From Gnetum montanum (lineage: Eukaryota; Streptophyta; Gnetopsida; Gnetales; Gnetaceae): 64,000 nt of DNA. Positions 11,366 to 22,539 of the stretch are shown piece after piece. The DNA lies in assembly GCA_015680685.1 (NCBI GenBank), contig MNCI01013908.1, positions 1,510,803 through 1,574,802 on the forward strand, given 5' to 3'. Below the pieces are notes generated by a model. That model ran no database searches. It had not been told where the DNA came from and saw only the letters and a program-made list of their open reading frames with translations. The stretch's first letter is position 1, and every line of letters starts with the position of its first letter. The position numbers were made by a program, and so were the translations under genes.

Positions 11366-11593
11366 CCACAAGGGGCTCCAGTACATTAACAAAAATATTA
11401 GCTAAAATAAATAAAACAAGTGTTTCACTTTTCATTAAATATAAGTCCATACTCAGAATACATAACAACAAGCATTTCATTTTAAAGAAATTTTTTTGGA
11501 AATGGGCTATGAGTCTCCACCAATATCTTTCTCCCCTGCCCACTCATTCAGGTCTTGCATAAAGCAAGAATAAAAATATAAGTCAAATTACAA

Positions 11594-14500
11594 TCACATA
11601 TCATAAAATAAACTACAATATAGTAAATCTTGACTAACCTGAGATGGACCTACATCCATCTCTAGAGGTATTTTGTCCATGCCAGCTACTAAATGTTGAA
11701 GTATTTCATCCTCACTTAAGTTCACCCAATCTTCTTCCCTGAAGTCAATGCTTGCTGCAATCTTCCCCCTCTCCATGACCATCCAAGTGGGCGGTCCTAG
11801 AAAGAAGGTGGTAGTAGTGGTCTCCCTAGAAGGCAAGGTCATTTCTCTCTTAGGAGACTCACTAATCACCACCTGTTTTCCAAATTTATCAAAGACTTTA
11901 GTAGCATCAATTACATCAAGAAATAACTTATGAGTATGTAATTCAACAGAAGCATCTTGATATTTCTAATGGTAGGAAGCACATTCCACCTTGCACATGT
12001 GTTTATGATTTTTTTGTGCCTGCCCCCATTCATACACCTTGGCACTATAATCTTTCCAGTCCTAGTTTTTCTAGGCTAGTAGATCTATTTGCAAGCATTG
12101 TTCAATTATTTCACAGGTAGCCTTGTTTTTACAACATATGGCCAATCAAAATATTGCGTAATCAATGACGACCATATGCCAACTACCATCAGAAGTATCA
12201 TGGGTCATCAAGAACTCATTCCTTGACTATAGATCTTCCAATTCAACAACTTAATTAGCTTTCTCCTTTTCTAGCTTTTGGACTTGCTTCCAGAGGTCTT
12301 TGTTGATGTGCCTACACTCCCATAGGGATCATGCTAAGTATAGTGCACATTGATTCACCTCCTTATATACATCATGAGGTACCTTAGTTACCTTTGAGGG
12401 GTGCTCAGGCACAGTGTCAACTTCGACCACCTATCTTGGGTCCCACTTCAATCAAGAAACTATTATACCCAACATGAGGGAGCATTAGTCATGAGATGAG
12501 GGAAAAAATATAACAACATAGAGTGAAAATGTCATAATGCAAACACACCTATCTCAGGATCAATTTTCCTTAAGCAATCAATCATGTCATAAACTACCCC
12601 CTCCATAAAGGCAAACGTATCCAGGGTCTCTGCCAATGGTTGTAAGCAAAATAAAGAGGAAGAATTGGGAGCCTTAATAGTAGTGTTCGTTGTACAAAAA
12701 AGCATTTTAGCATGGTGAAGAAGAGGAAAACAAAATTGAAAAGTAACATAAACAATAGTGTAAAGCTCCTACCCAGCAAACCCTCAGGGGTGAGAGCGAG
12801 GGGATTGCCCATCAACACATTGTCAAGCAAACTGTCAAACTCATTGGCATTAAATTGTAGCCCTTCCTCCTCAAGCTAACCTAATAATGTAGCAGCATCT
12901 TCAATTGTCATGTGCCCCTTAGGTGCTGGGGCATAGTTTGCGAAAGGTTCATATGCAACAGGGGCCTCTTCCTTGGTGGCAAGGGCCTCCTCCTCGGTAG
13001 TTGGGGCCTCTTCTTCTTCTATGGCAGGGACCCCTACCTTAGGGGCCAAAACTTCTTCTTCATCATCTATCAAACACATCTAGAGTGAGCATGCTAGTAT
13101 AACATTAAAAAAAAGGAAGAAAGGAGGAGGGGTAGCCAACAAGACAATTAAACCATACTCACCAACAAATGTAGGCTGCACTTTACGAACCTTGATTCAC
13201 AATATTTTTCCTCTTTCTTTACTGGTACATGTAGGCTCATCCACGAGACAAGATTTCTTGCATTGCAGTTTTGATTTCACTATTTTAATAATAAGGCATG
13301 CCCCCCTTATAGCATTTCCTATGTTAGTGGGAGGTTCTTGTCCAATGCTCTCTTGTGCATAAAAGGGTTATCCCACCCGATCCTTCGTTGTTATAGAAAA
13401 GAACTCCCCAATAGCTTCTGGGGGGTCTTGGGATTGAGTGGTGTGAAATACTTAGCAGATCGATGGTTTGGATATCTAGGTGTGATCCTACAACACCCAT
13501 ATGCCATTCTCTTGGACCACCAATAATTTAGCAAACTATTGTAGGCAGGCGATAAAAAATTCGAAATGCACATTAAAACGTGCATCTTTTCATGAAGCTT
13601 AACCATTTTGACTCGCAAACCCTTGATGAGATACTTGGCCAAATTATAGTGAGTCCCTTCTTCCATGATGTCCCTCATGATCCAAGCCTACTCTACTCTA
13701 AGGATTTTCCCTTGAGAGAGTAACTTGGGGAAGGCATGAGCCCAAAAGATAGGGTAAATCTTATGGGCAACCTCTAGCTTGATCTTTTGCATGTAAATCC
13801 CCTTTTGATCTTTGCTCATCCCTAGCCATTCTTTTATGTCCTCTCAATTGTTTACATCTCTGCTAGTCTTATACCCTATATGTAAGCCATCGCAAGGAAC
13901 ACCAAAGAGATCTTTGAAAAGGTTGTTGGTGATCTCAAACACCACCTGCACATTATGCACCCATGTGCAGAAGTGGTTAGCCCTTTTTGAAAAAGAATCA
14001 ACAAGGGTGAGCATCTCTATAGCCAAAATGCTTGAATTTACTACTAAAAATAGGTTCATAAGCCCAGCCTCCTGGACATTCTGAACAAGGGTGGCTAGGA
14101 CCCCATTGCATAACCAACGTTATGTCTCATCCACTTCACCATATTTAAAGAAGAGGTTAGTTTTGTTATGTCTTGACGTGATTACCATAACCTCTGTGGA
14201 CTTAGCTGTTACTACAATAATCAACAAGAAAATTAACAAAAGGCAAAAACAAAATCAATCACTTGAACACCTGAAAAGTGCATAATCTAACCCATCGAAT
14301 GTGAATGGCATAGGGAATGGTGGGATTTCCACTAGAACTTCTTCCATGGTAGGTGCTCAACAGGATGCCCATTTGCCATCCAACCATCCAAGTTCTTCGC
14401 ATTTCAAGTAGAACTTAGCATACTTGGTTGGATAAGTCCTAAATTTGGTCCCAAGTTGTTCTATGATGCCAGTGCGCACATTCCCGGTAGAAGAGAACTC

Positions 14501-15109
14501 TTGCAAGGTTGTTTGGGCCAATGCCAATGCCTCCTCTTGATCCTAAAGACCATCTTTGTCACTTACAAACCTAGCAATATATAGATCATGATAAGCATTG
14601 CAATTATATAAAAAAAATGGTGTATCCTACCTAATTATCTTCATAGGACTCACCCACCGGCATAGTAGACGATCCCAGGTGAATTCTGGAAGAAAGTGCC
14701 CATGTGATAGGCAATGAACAATGTGTTGTATTTATGATAACATTTAAATTCAAGTATGGCCAAAACCCAAGACAAGAATCTCAAACCTTTTGGTCACTAA
14801 TTTGAGCTCCTGGCCCCTTCCCCTTCAATAGATCCATTGGCCATAAACTTTAAGATGTTTTGATTTGTCCCAGGCAATAATGTTTTAACCAAAACACTAG
14901 CAGTCTCGACTGACAAGTGTGACCATATCATCACATTGAAGTGGTAAAGGAGGAATTCTAAGAATTCCTACATGCCTTCCCAAAACCAGACCACCTAGTC
15001 CCTTACTCGCATGTGAGGATGGACGATGTTGGCCATAGGGGTACTTAAGCAACATAGAACTCCGACTAGCTCGATCACAATCAAGATGGGTCTTAACATG
15101 ACCTTGCAT
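11594..15109 (-). pseudogene. Long opposite-strand accessory gene, unknown function
   Basis: About 1150 codons read against gag and pol, with scattered stops and a few frame changes. From the N-terminus: 15109-14897 (70 open codons); 14640-14281 (YHDLYIARFVSDKDG, KCEELGWLDGKW, EEVLVEIPPFPMPF); 14059-13391 (VDSFSKRANHFCTWVHNVQV, then a 95-codon open stretch with WIMRDIMEEGTHYNLAKYL); an acidic Glu/Ala/Pro linker at 13079-12876; 12860-12500 (LLDNVLMGNPLALTPEGLLG, FMEGVVYDMIDCLRKIDPEI); and a coiled-coil-like C-terminus at 12460-11594 (NKDLWKQVQKLEKEKAN, then 92 open codons). No known catalytic motif is seen. Opposite-strand accessory frames are known in Tat elements such as Grande; homology to those was not testable. 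Apparent 60-bp introns were rejected because they stay open across their length except for one TAG. Confidence 0.65.
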
Positions 15110-16238
15110 GGTATTGCATGAAGTGTTAGTTCATAGTATTTAAGTTATGGTTACTGTAAGCATAGAAGCTCCTCGTATGCAAATTTTTCATAAGTACGAA
15201 ATAGTACACCCCTAGTACGGTGAAGCAAACCCAAATTTGTGTGAAGTATTAATTCCATTTTCATGACTCATCCCATATAGCATAGCATCTGTGTTACATG
15301 TAACATAATAGCATAGTGCATGACACAGCATAGTGGGTACACCCCGCATAGCGTAGCAGTTGCATCATGTATAGCATAGCATAGAAGGTATATCCCACAC
15401 AATGTAGTGGCCACGTCATGTGCAACGTAGCAATGCAACGGGTAAACCCCACATAGCATGACAGGCATAGTAGTGTAGCACGTATGGTAGCATAGCAACA
15501 TGAAAGCATAGTGTAATAGGCACCAAAAACACAACATAGCCTGTCAGTCACACTAACAAAAGTAACACAGCTCAAGAAGAAATGCACAATGTTTGCACAG
15601 CCCCAACCCTATCCCATTGCATGGAATTTAACAAAAGTAAATCAAAACCTTCTCACATGTGCTACGCTACCCAGGATGTGTGCTACACTACCTAGAATGT
15701 GTGCTACGCTGCCCAAAACCTTCCAAACCCTTGAAATGATACATTGTTCCACTCCCAACAATGGTGGCCAAGGTAGTTTCATGTACCAATCATAGCATAG
15801 CGATCACCATGACAACTGCGGCCAAAGTGGCAATAGCCACAGCATAGTGGCTAAAGCGGTGGTCAAGGCCATAACAACAATAGTCACAACATGGCAATGG
15901 TAATGACCGCATCCACCAAGGCATAGTGATTATAGTAATAACCCCATTTAATAGATCGCACAACTTAAGCAAGGGTAGTGTAGCAACTTACCAAGTAGAT
16001 GGCACTTCCTGTTGTTCCTTAATGTGTACCCTAGGGAGATATCACAAAGTGCATTCCCCTTCATCCACATTGGCAAGACCTTGATGCCTACGTTCACTCC
16101 TATGTGCCATCATCCTGTTGACAAACTTAGGTGTATCGATCGCTACGCTACAACTGTTATGCTACCTCTCTATCTGAAACATGCAATGCTTTGGGTGTTA
16201 GCTCTAATAATGAAAATGAGAAGATTACCATGGGTAAT
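15110..16238 (-). other. Leader/upstream region of the opposite-strand gene
   Basis: Sequence between the TATA box at 16251 and the first long open segment. It is rich in CATAGCATAG / CTATGCTATG simple motifs at 15270-15530 and has GCTACGCTACC motifs at 15660-15715, akin to the LTR palindromes. No convincing coding segment was found; short frames on both strands follow the simple motif. Confidence 0.4.
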
Positions 16239-16251
16239 CCCCTATTTATAG
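16239..16251 (-). promoter_or_regulatory. TATA box facing the opposite-strand gene
   Basis: Read on the - strand: CTATAAATAGGGG. About 100-180 bp further upstream (16345-16425) lie GCTACGCTATAGC- and GCTACACTATAG-type motifs like those upstream of the LTR TATA boxes. The box points toward the frame at 15109-11594. Confidence 0.5.
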
Positions 16252-16459
16252 CTTATAGAGTTACAACACTTGTTATTTTTTGGGGCATTCCATGTCCCAC
16301 GTGTAATGCGAAATGTCTTGCATACCATGCATAATGCATAATGCCCCTATCCCCTACCATGTAGCATGGGACACCCCATGTCTACTATAGTGTAGCACAC
16401 AGCTATAGCGTAGCACGTAAATACACCAAAATTTTCATCTCATTTTTTGCAATGTTGCA

Positions 16460-16605
16460 AAGTGGCGATCCGCTATGACCTTAAATTTGAAATTTTAGAA
16501 TTCCCTCCATATTATAGTCATAATGATGGTTTACTATGACCTCAAACTGGCAATTTTGACATATAACTTTGCATGGTTGTGGTCCGCTAAGACCTTAAAC
16601 TAGCA
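16460..16605 (+). repeat. Short tandem repeat, right border of the opposite-strand module
   Basis: Two to three diverged units containing GTCCGCTAAGACCTTAAACT followed by AGCAAC, the same core as the arrays at 1899, 10990 and 21847. With 10990-11365 it brackets the opposite-strand gene. Confidence 0.65.
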
Positions 16606-16858
16606 ACTTTTTAACATTGTATCATTGCCTTGCATATATTTCATTGCATGTTGCTATGTTAAGAAGGTATCAATTGACTTCGTTTGTTTTGCTTATTATT
16701 GTAGGAGTACTTAAAAAATGGCTATGCATGATAATCTGTGTTTGCCCTTAACTCTAACAAAACCCCATGGCAAGTTTATGAGACATTTGAATGTAGAGTT
16801 GGTAGAATTTGAACCATCCTCTTATGACAACTACATAGCATCCTTAAAACACCCTTGG
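16606..16858 (+). other. Spacer with splice-acceptor-like site and short frame
   Basis: TTTGTTTTGCTTATTATTGTAG at about 16683-16704 resembles a 3' splice site. A clean 47-codon frame starts at ATG 16718 (MAMHDNLCLPLTLTKPHG) and stops at the LTR start. No family was recognised. Ogre-type Tat elements are known to have an intron between protease and RT, so the site is noted. Confidence 0.3.
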
Positions 16859-18483
16859 TGAAACAAAATAAAATTTCAAGGCACTCTTACTTCACCAGGG
16901 TCCTGGAACTAAGGCAGGAATTTCCACAAGTGTAGCCTCATAATAGTTTGGTAGGAAATGAATGCACTGAGATTAGACTATCTAGTCCGGCAAGTTTTCT
17001 ATCTCCAGAGCTGACAAGCCCAAGGGACTCTCCAGCCTGCCCACCTAGACAATTCACCTAGCTAACAGTCTACTCAAAAACCATGCTAGGAGTTGCTGAG
17101 AGTGCTTGGGATGAGTAAAATAGTTTGGCAAGTTTTCTAGTTCAGAAGTCTGCCATGCTATGCTATGCTGTGCAACATAGCAAGCCTTTAAAAAATCAGT
17201 CAAGTTTCCGAATACAAGTCTTAGCAAGCTGTTCCCACAAGGAAAAGTCAGAGTTCAGTCAACACAGGGTGCTACGCTACATAGCATAGCAAGGGAGAAA
17301 CATGCAAAGACTCCTCTAACAAGATGTTTTGACAAAAGGGTTGCATCTAACAATGTTGTGATTTCAAAACCTAATCTATCTTAGTTAGCTCTTGAACCAC
17401 AGGCAAAGTTTTCTCTTGTGAAGCCCTGCAACTTCGACAAAAAATGCAAGTCACATTGGTTGCTACGCTACGTAGTGTAGCATACTGTAGCAAACATGCA
17501 CATCAATAAAAATGCTCCAAAGATTAGCCCAGTGTGTACCAAGACTTTTAGCAAAAGATAGTGACTCCAAGAAAGTTTTCTGTTTAAACGAGTGGCTACG
17601 TTGTGCTACGCTATATAGCATAGCACAGTGTAGCAAGCAACTACACTACTTCAATGTGCTTTATTTCTCGCTTGCATTGTTGGCACACTTGATTCTAGCA
17701 TCTCCAGCTTCGACAACATGGTTGCAGCGTAGCAAGTTCACGACCAGCATTACACATCTACACAGTACGGGCACGTCAGCATCTTGTGGGGTCTATGACA
17801 TGTGGCACCTAAACTGTGTTTCTCGCCTACTCCTGGACCTATAAATACCCCAACAAACAATGCTCAAAGGGTTGGCTTTTGCATTGGCTGTCTTGCGGTT
17901 GGCTTTTTTCGATCAACAAGTGTTGGCAATTTTGGCATTGGCACTCTCAAATTGGCTTCTTTGTTTAGCATTGACAAAGGGCAGTTGGCTTGTTGGCATT
18001 TGGCACAATTTTCTTGTTGGCATTTTGCATTGGTTGGCTTTCTCATTAGCTTTCAAGTTTGTATTCAAGAGCATAGTTGACATCTTTTGAGTAGCTTGAT
18101 TACTCTTGAACTCTTTGTGCACCTCCGACATTGTATAACTCATTATAGATCTTTCAAACAAAGCAAATAATCGAACCCACAACCTTCCATCAATGCATTT
18201 TCTTACCCAAGTTTATTTTGTTATCCCTTTATTATTATCGTTGTTTGGAAATATTTTTGTTCTTGCATTTATTGATTATTGGTTTTACTTCGTATATTTC
18301 ACAATTAAAAAAACATTCACATAAGGTTAAGTTACACCAATTAAGTCCCTGTCTGATCAACCAGACCATTCAGGGCACCCCGTTTCCATTTTATCCAGCA
18401 CAGCCCTTGCATGGATATGGGGTTAAACTATTCACCTGACAACCTCTTAGTGTTTCCAGCCACTGACATTTTCGATCGCTACA
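16859..18483 (+). mobile_element. Tat-type LTR, copy 3 (solo LTR or 5' LTR lacking its interior)
   Basis: It starts TGAAACAAAATAAAATTTCA and ends CATTTTCGATCGCTACA, with palindromes, a TATA box at 17840 and the AAGTCCCTGTCTGATC block as in copy 1. There is no polypurine tract on its left and no primer site on its right; pol begins at once. The five bases outside each end are CTTGG and CCTAG, differing by two transitions, which could be a decayed target duplication of a solo LTR. Alternatively a deletion joined a 5' LTR to pol. Confidence 0.8.
17840..17847 (+). promoter_or_regulatory. LTR TATA box, copy 3
   Basis: TATAAATA in GACCTATAAATACCCC, followed by GCTCAAAGGGTTGGCTTTT. Confidence 0.7.
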
Positions 18484-19660
18484 CCTAGACTGGCCCAAAC
18501 ATCTGGTCCAGGCCTTAGATCTAGAAGCTGGTGATGTAACTAAGGACACCCTTATTGAAATCCCCATGACTACATCCAAAGGAGAGACAAGAACATTAAA
18601 GGTTATCTCTTTTCTAGAGTCGCAAGTTCAACAAAACATTTCTAAAGTCCTTAATGATAATACCAAAGTATTTACATGATTATATGAAGATATGCTAGGC
18701 TTATACCCATGCATCATACAACACAATATCATACTAGATTCATGTGTCAAGGCCGTCAAACAAAAAGCCTGCAAGATCAAACCAGAGATTGCATTAGTTG
18801 TACGTGGTGAAATCACTAAACTTTATCAGGCTGGGTTCATTTGGGTGGTTGATTATTTGAACTAGGTATTAGACACCATTGTCATTTCCAAGAAAACTAG
18901 GGGTATACAAATTTGTATAGACTTTCAGGATCTAAACAAGGCAACTATTAACGACAATTTCCCATTGCCTAGCATTGACCAACTCATCGATACTATGACA
19001 AGCCATGCCTTACTATCCTTCATGGAAGGATTCTTAGGCTACAATCAAATTCGTATAAACCCATAATATCAACTGGCCACCACCTTCATGACCCCTTGGG
19101 GAAACTTTTGTTACATGATGATGCCCTTTGAGCTAAAGAATATAGGAGTGATGTATCAATGGGCGATGACTTACATCTTTAGTGACTATCTTTTAGAGAA
19201 GCTAAATGATCACATGGATGATATCTATTAAATCTTAGAAAGCTACTAATCATGCAAACAACCTAAACTTGGTCTTTCAACATTTTCATAGGCATGAACT
19301 TCGTCTCAACCCTAGAAAATGTGTTTTCAGAGTCAAAACTAGACGCATGTTAGGTTTTGTAGTGTCAAAAACAAGGATACATGTAGACCACAATAAAGTT
19401 AAAGCCATTGTTAACTTGACACCACCTATGAACCCTAGGGAGTTGCATGGGCTACAAGACAGGGTACAATTCATAAGAAGATTTATCGCAAGGTTAACTG
19501 AAAAGTTGCATCTAATGCAACACTTGCTAAAAAAAAGAGTTAACTTTGAATGGACAAATCAATGTCAAGAAGCTTTTAATAGCTTAAAGAAAAATCTTGT
19601 CCATCTTCCCACTATCTCCGTAGAGAGACAAACCTTTTTACATTTATCTCACCACTGTAG
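18484..19660 (+). pseudogene. Tat-type reverse transcriptase (decayed)
   Basis: The N-terminal linker (LDWPKHLVQALDLEAGDV ... YEDMLGLYP) leads into RT. Motifs include IQICIDFQDLNKATINDNFP near 18910, TPWGNFCYMMMPF near 19092 and the catalytic box as HMDD at 19211-19222 in place of Y/FVDD. The thumb/connection part lies in the 141-codon open frame 19269-19694 (LRLNPRKCVFRVKTRRMLGF). Stops and a frame change occur, for example at about 19230. It copied element RNA into DNA in the intact ancestor. Confidence 0.88.
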
Positions 19661-19930
19661 ACATGTCTATTGCCACTTTGCTCTACCAAAATAGAAATGA
19701 TGGTTCTAAAATCCCTGTCTACTACTTGAGTCATGCGTTGGTAGCCTATGAAGCAAAATACAATGAAGTAGAGAAAAAATTTCTTGCTTTAGTGTTCACA
19801 CATAAAAACTGGAGGCATTATTTGTTTCAAAGCCAAGTAAACATTATTTGCAAGAGTAACATACTTCAGGGTATTACAACCAATATATACAAAAGTAGCA
19901 GGTAGCCCATTGGAAAGCCATAACCGTGAA
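19640..19930 (+). pseudogene. Retroviral-type RNase H domain (first of two)
   Basis: The 80-codon open frame 19663-19905 reads as the RNase H that follows Ty3/gypsy RT: PVYYLSHALVAYEAKYNEVE and KKFLALVFTHKNWRHYLF. In the living element it would degrade the RNA strand of the RNA-DNA hybrid. The part after about 19905 is broken. Confidence 0.8.
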
Positions 19931-20069
19931 ATTTAACCTACACTATGTAGCATAGTCAGCTATAAAGGGTTAAGCAATAGCTTTGCAACTTACAACTTTG
20001 CCTACCAATGACTAGGTAGTGATAGATCCTGAGTTTCTAGATGAGCACATTAGTAGCAGAAGCCTAGTA

Positions 20070-20570
20070 CTCACAGACTTTGAAACCATTATCCATTTTG
20101 ACGAGGCTTCAACTACACAAGGTGGTAGTGCCGCCATTGTTGTCACATTTCCCTTTGAGGACATCTAACCTTTTGCATATCACTTCATGTTTTTTTACAT
20201 GAACAATGTAGCAGAATATGAGGGTCTCCTTAAGGTCATTCTAGCAGCTCAAGAGTCAGGGATCCAAAGCTTAGCAATTCAAGGTGATTCACAACTAGTC
20301 ATTAATCAAGTTACAGAGGTATTCACTTGCAAGGCATAACATTTATAGCCTTATTATGATTTAGCCAAATATTTGCTAAATAAATTTACAACCCTAGACA
20401 TCCAATATGTACCCCGCAATGAAAATACTATAGCCGATGCATTAGCAATGTTGGCCCTAAGCGTGTCGTCGCACATGTTTGCCACCTTACCTACTGCAAT
20501 AATGAAATGCACTGACCCCATCATTCACATGGAAAATATTGCCTCTATAAGTGTAGTACATACTCAATAA
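20070..20570 (+). pseudogene. Second RNase H domain, Tat-lineage type
   Basis: After a short linker comes another RNase H with its own acidic residues: HFDEAST at about 20097, NNVAEYEGLL near 20205-20226, GDSQLVINQV at 20283-20312 and NTIADALAML near 20425-20450. A second RNase H with this pattern between the usual RNase H and integrase is a known mark of the plant Tat lineage. The frame is interrupted by stops, for example near 20337; 65 codons are open at 20373-20570. Confidence 0.8.
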
Positions 20571-20574
20571 TGGT

Positions 20575-21820
20575 ATGATGACATTAAAACATACCTCCAA
20601 CATGGGGAACCCCCACACAACCTGACACCTGCCCAAAGGGATGAAATACGAAAACGAGCACGGTAATATGTCCTCATAGGAGACGATGCTTTATGCAAAT
20701 GCTCTTATGACAGGATATTGCTAGCTTGTGTTAGTAGGGATGAAGAACAAAAGATTGTTGATCAAGTCCATGAGGGATTATGTGGAGGGCACATAGCTCC
20801 TAGGGCTATGGGCAAAAATTAGATGTCTAGGCTACTACTAGCCTTACATGGAACGCGACTGCGTCGCTAAGGTAAAGACATCTGATATATGCCAACACCA
20901 TGGGAACCTTATACACGTATCGCCTACTGAATTACATACCACATAGATCACATGGCCTTTCCAACATTGGGGACTAGACATCATAGGACCCATTACATCT
21001 AAGTCTTATATAGGACATAATTTCATTATTACCACAACTGAATACTTTGCAAAATGGGTAGAATCTATTCCTCTCATAAAGACCACATCCCAACAGGTTT
21101 GCAAGTTCATTTTGGACAACATAGTAACACAATTTGGCCTTCCCATAACTATTGTTACCGACAATGGGCCAAAATTTAGTAGCATAGGAACCAAAGCCTT
21201 TTTGTGAAAGTCTTGGTATCAAACATTCTTTCTCATTGCCATATTACCCCCAAGAAAATGGCCAAGCAAAGGCTACCAATAAAGTCATCATCAACCTTTT
21301 GAAAAGAATTCTTAGAAGCAGCAAGAGACGATGGCACGAACAACTTCTCTACATGCTTTGGGCTTATCACATGACATGCAAAATAGCTATAGGTAAGACT
21401 CCATACAATCTTATATATGGATCTGAAGTAGTGTTACCTCTTCAATTGCAGGTCCCATCACTTTGCATGATCCTTACGAACATCATGGACAAGGCTCAAA
21501 ACAACGAGTCAAGGATCATTGACCTTGACTCTATAGAGGAGGAATGCACCCAAACACTTAGCTGCATCGAGTGGTACCAAGATAAGCAACGACAAAAACA
21601 TCACTACAATTTGCACCAATGATCAATCAAAAAGGGGGACTTAGTCATCAAGGCCATTTGTGAACTAGTGAGCAAATTCTCAACCAACTAGGAAGGCCCC
21701 TTTGTAGTTACAAAAGCATATGAGAATGGAGCATTCAAGCTAGCTGACATAGATGGAAACAGATTCCCAAATCCTGTAAACCATTTGTACTTGAAGCCAT
21801 ACTATGCTTAACATGCAAGA
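20575..21820 (+). pseudogene. Tat-type integrase (decayed)
   Basis: The zinc-binding segment includes HEGLCGGHIAPRAMG near 20770 and CQHHGNL near 20890. The catalytic triad is readable: D in GLDIIGPI at 20971, D in TDNGPKFSS at 21157, and E in YPQENGQAKATNKVIINLLK at about 21239. The C-terminal part is in the 128-codon open frame 21236-21622 and ends near 21810 (LYLKPYYA). Several frame changes, for example near 21206, kill it. The stub at 1280-1880 is a second copy of the last 600 bp. Confidence 0.87.
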
Positions 21821-21846
21821 TTATGCCGAATATAAAGCAAGGTAAG

Positions 21847-22535
21847 AAGATTGTCCACTATGATGTAAAACTAGCACAAATAGTCCACTATGACTATAAA
21901 CTAGCATAGATCATCTGCTATGACATAAAACTAGCACAGATAGTCTGCTATGACTATAAACTAGCATATATAGTCCAGTATGACTATAAATGGCACAAAA
22001 TATCTGCTATGATGTTAAACTAGCATAGCATGTCTTTGGGCCATGACATAAAACTGGAACACACATATTGTCCTTGGGCCATGATGTAAAACTGGCACCC
22101 ACAGCATAGTTTGCTATGACTATAAACTAGCACTGAACATCCATTATGATGTTAAACTGGCACAACACATCTTTGGTCCATGACATAAAACTGGCACTCA
22201 CAGATTGTCCTTGGGACATGATATAAAACTGGCACCCATAGCATGGTCTACTGTGACTTTAAACTAGCCATCCTTTGTTTGCTACGATGCTAAACTAGCA
22301 CAATAGTCTGTTAGAACCTTAAACTAGCATAGTTTAGTCTACTGGGACCTTAAACTAGGACAATGGTCTACTAAGACCTTAAACTAGCACAATTCAGTCT
22401 ACTGGGATCTTAAACTAGCACAATGATTTTTTGGGACCTTAAACTAGCACAACTCGGTCTGCTTGAACCTTAAACTAGGACCATGGCCTACTACGACTTT
22501 AAACTAGCACATCTAATGGTCTACCAGGACCTAAA
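21847..22535 (+). repeat. 30-bp tandem array, about 20 copies, downstream of integrase
   Basis: Units such as GTCCACTATGACTATAAACT followed by AGCACA or AGCATAG repeat to 22535. They shift gradually to GTCTACTGGGACCTTAAACT followed by AGCACA. Same unit and position as 1899-2285, with nearly twice as many copies. Confidence 0.87.
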
Positions 22536-22539
22536 ATTG

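Noticed and set aside
12660-12780. Second apparent intron in the opposite-strand gene
   Set aside because: Again open in the same frame apart from one TAG, so there is no need for splicing.
14571-14630. Apparent 60-bp intron (GTAGG...TTGCTAG) in the opposite-strand gene
   Set aside because: The segment is a multiple of three and reads through as plausible protein except for one TAG. Simple stop decay explains it better than splicing.
15268-15587. Two overlapping - strand frames rich in Cys, Tyr and Leu
   Set aside because: They arise from the repeated CATAGCATAG motif, which is open in several frames, and no domain is present.
18484-21820. Plant pararetrovirus (caulimovirid) remnant
   Set aside because: An integrase with H-H-C-C and D-D-E motifs, LTRs and polypurine tracts are present, which those viruses lack; the order is that of Ty3/gypsy.
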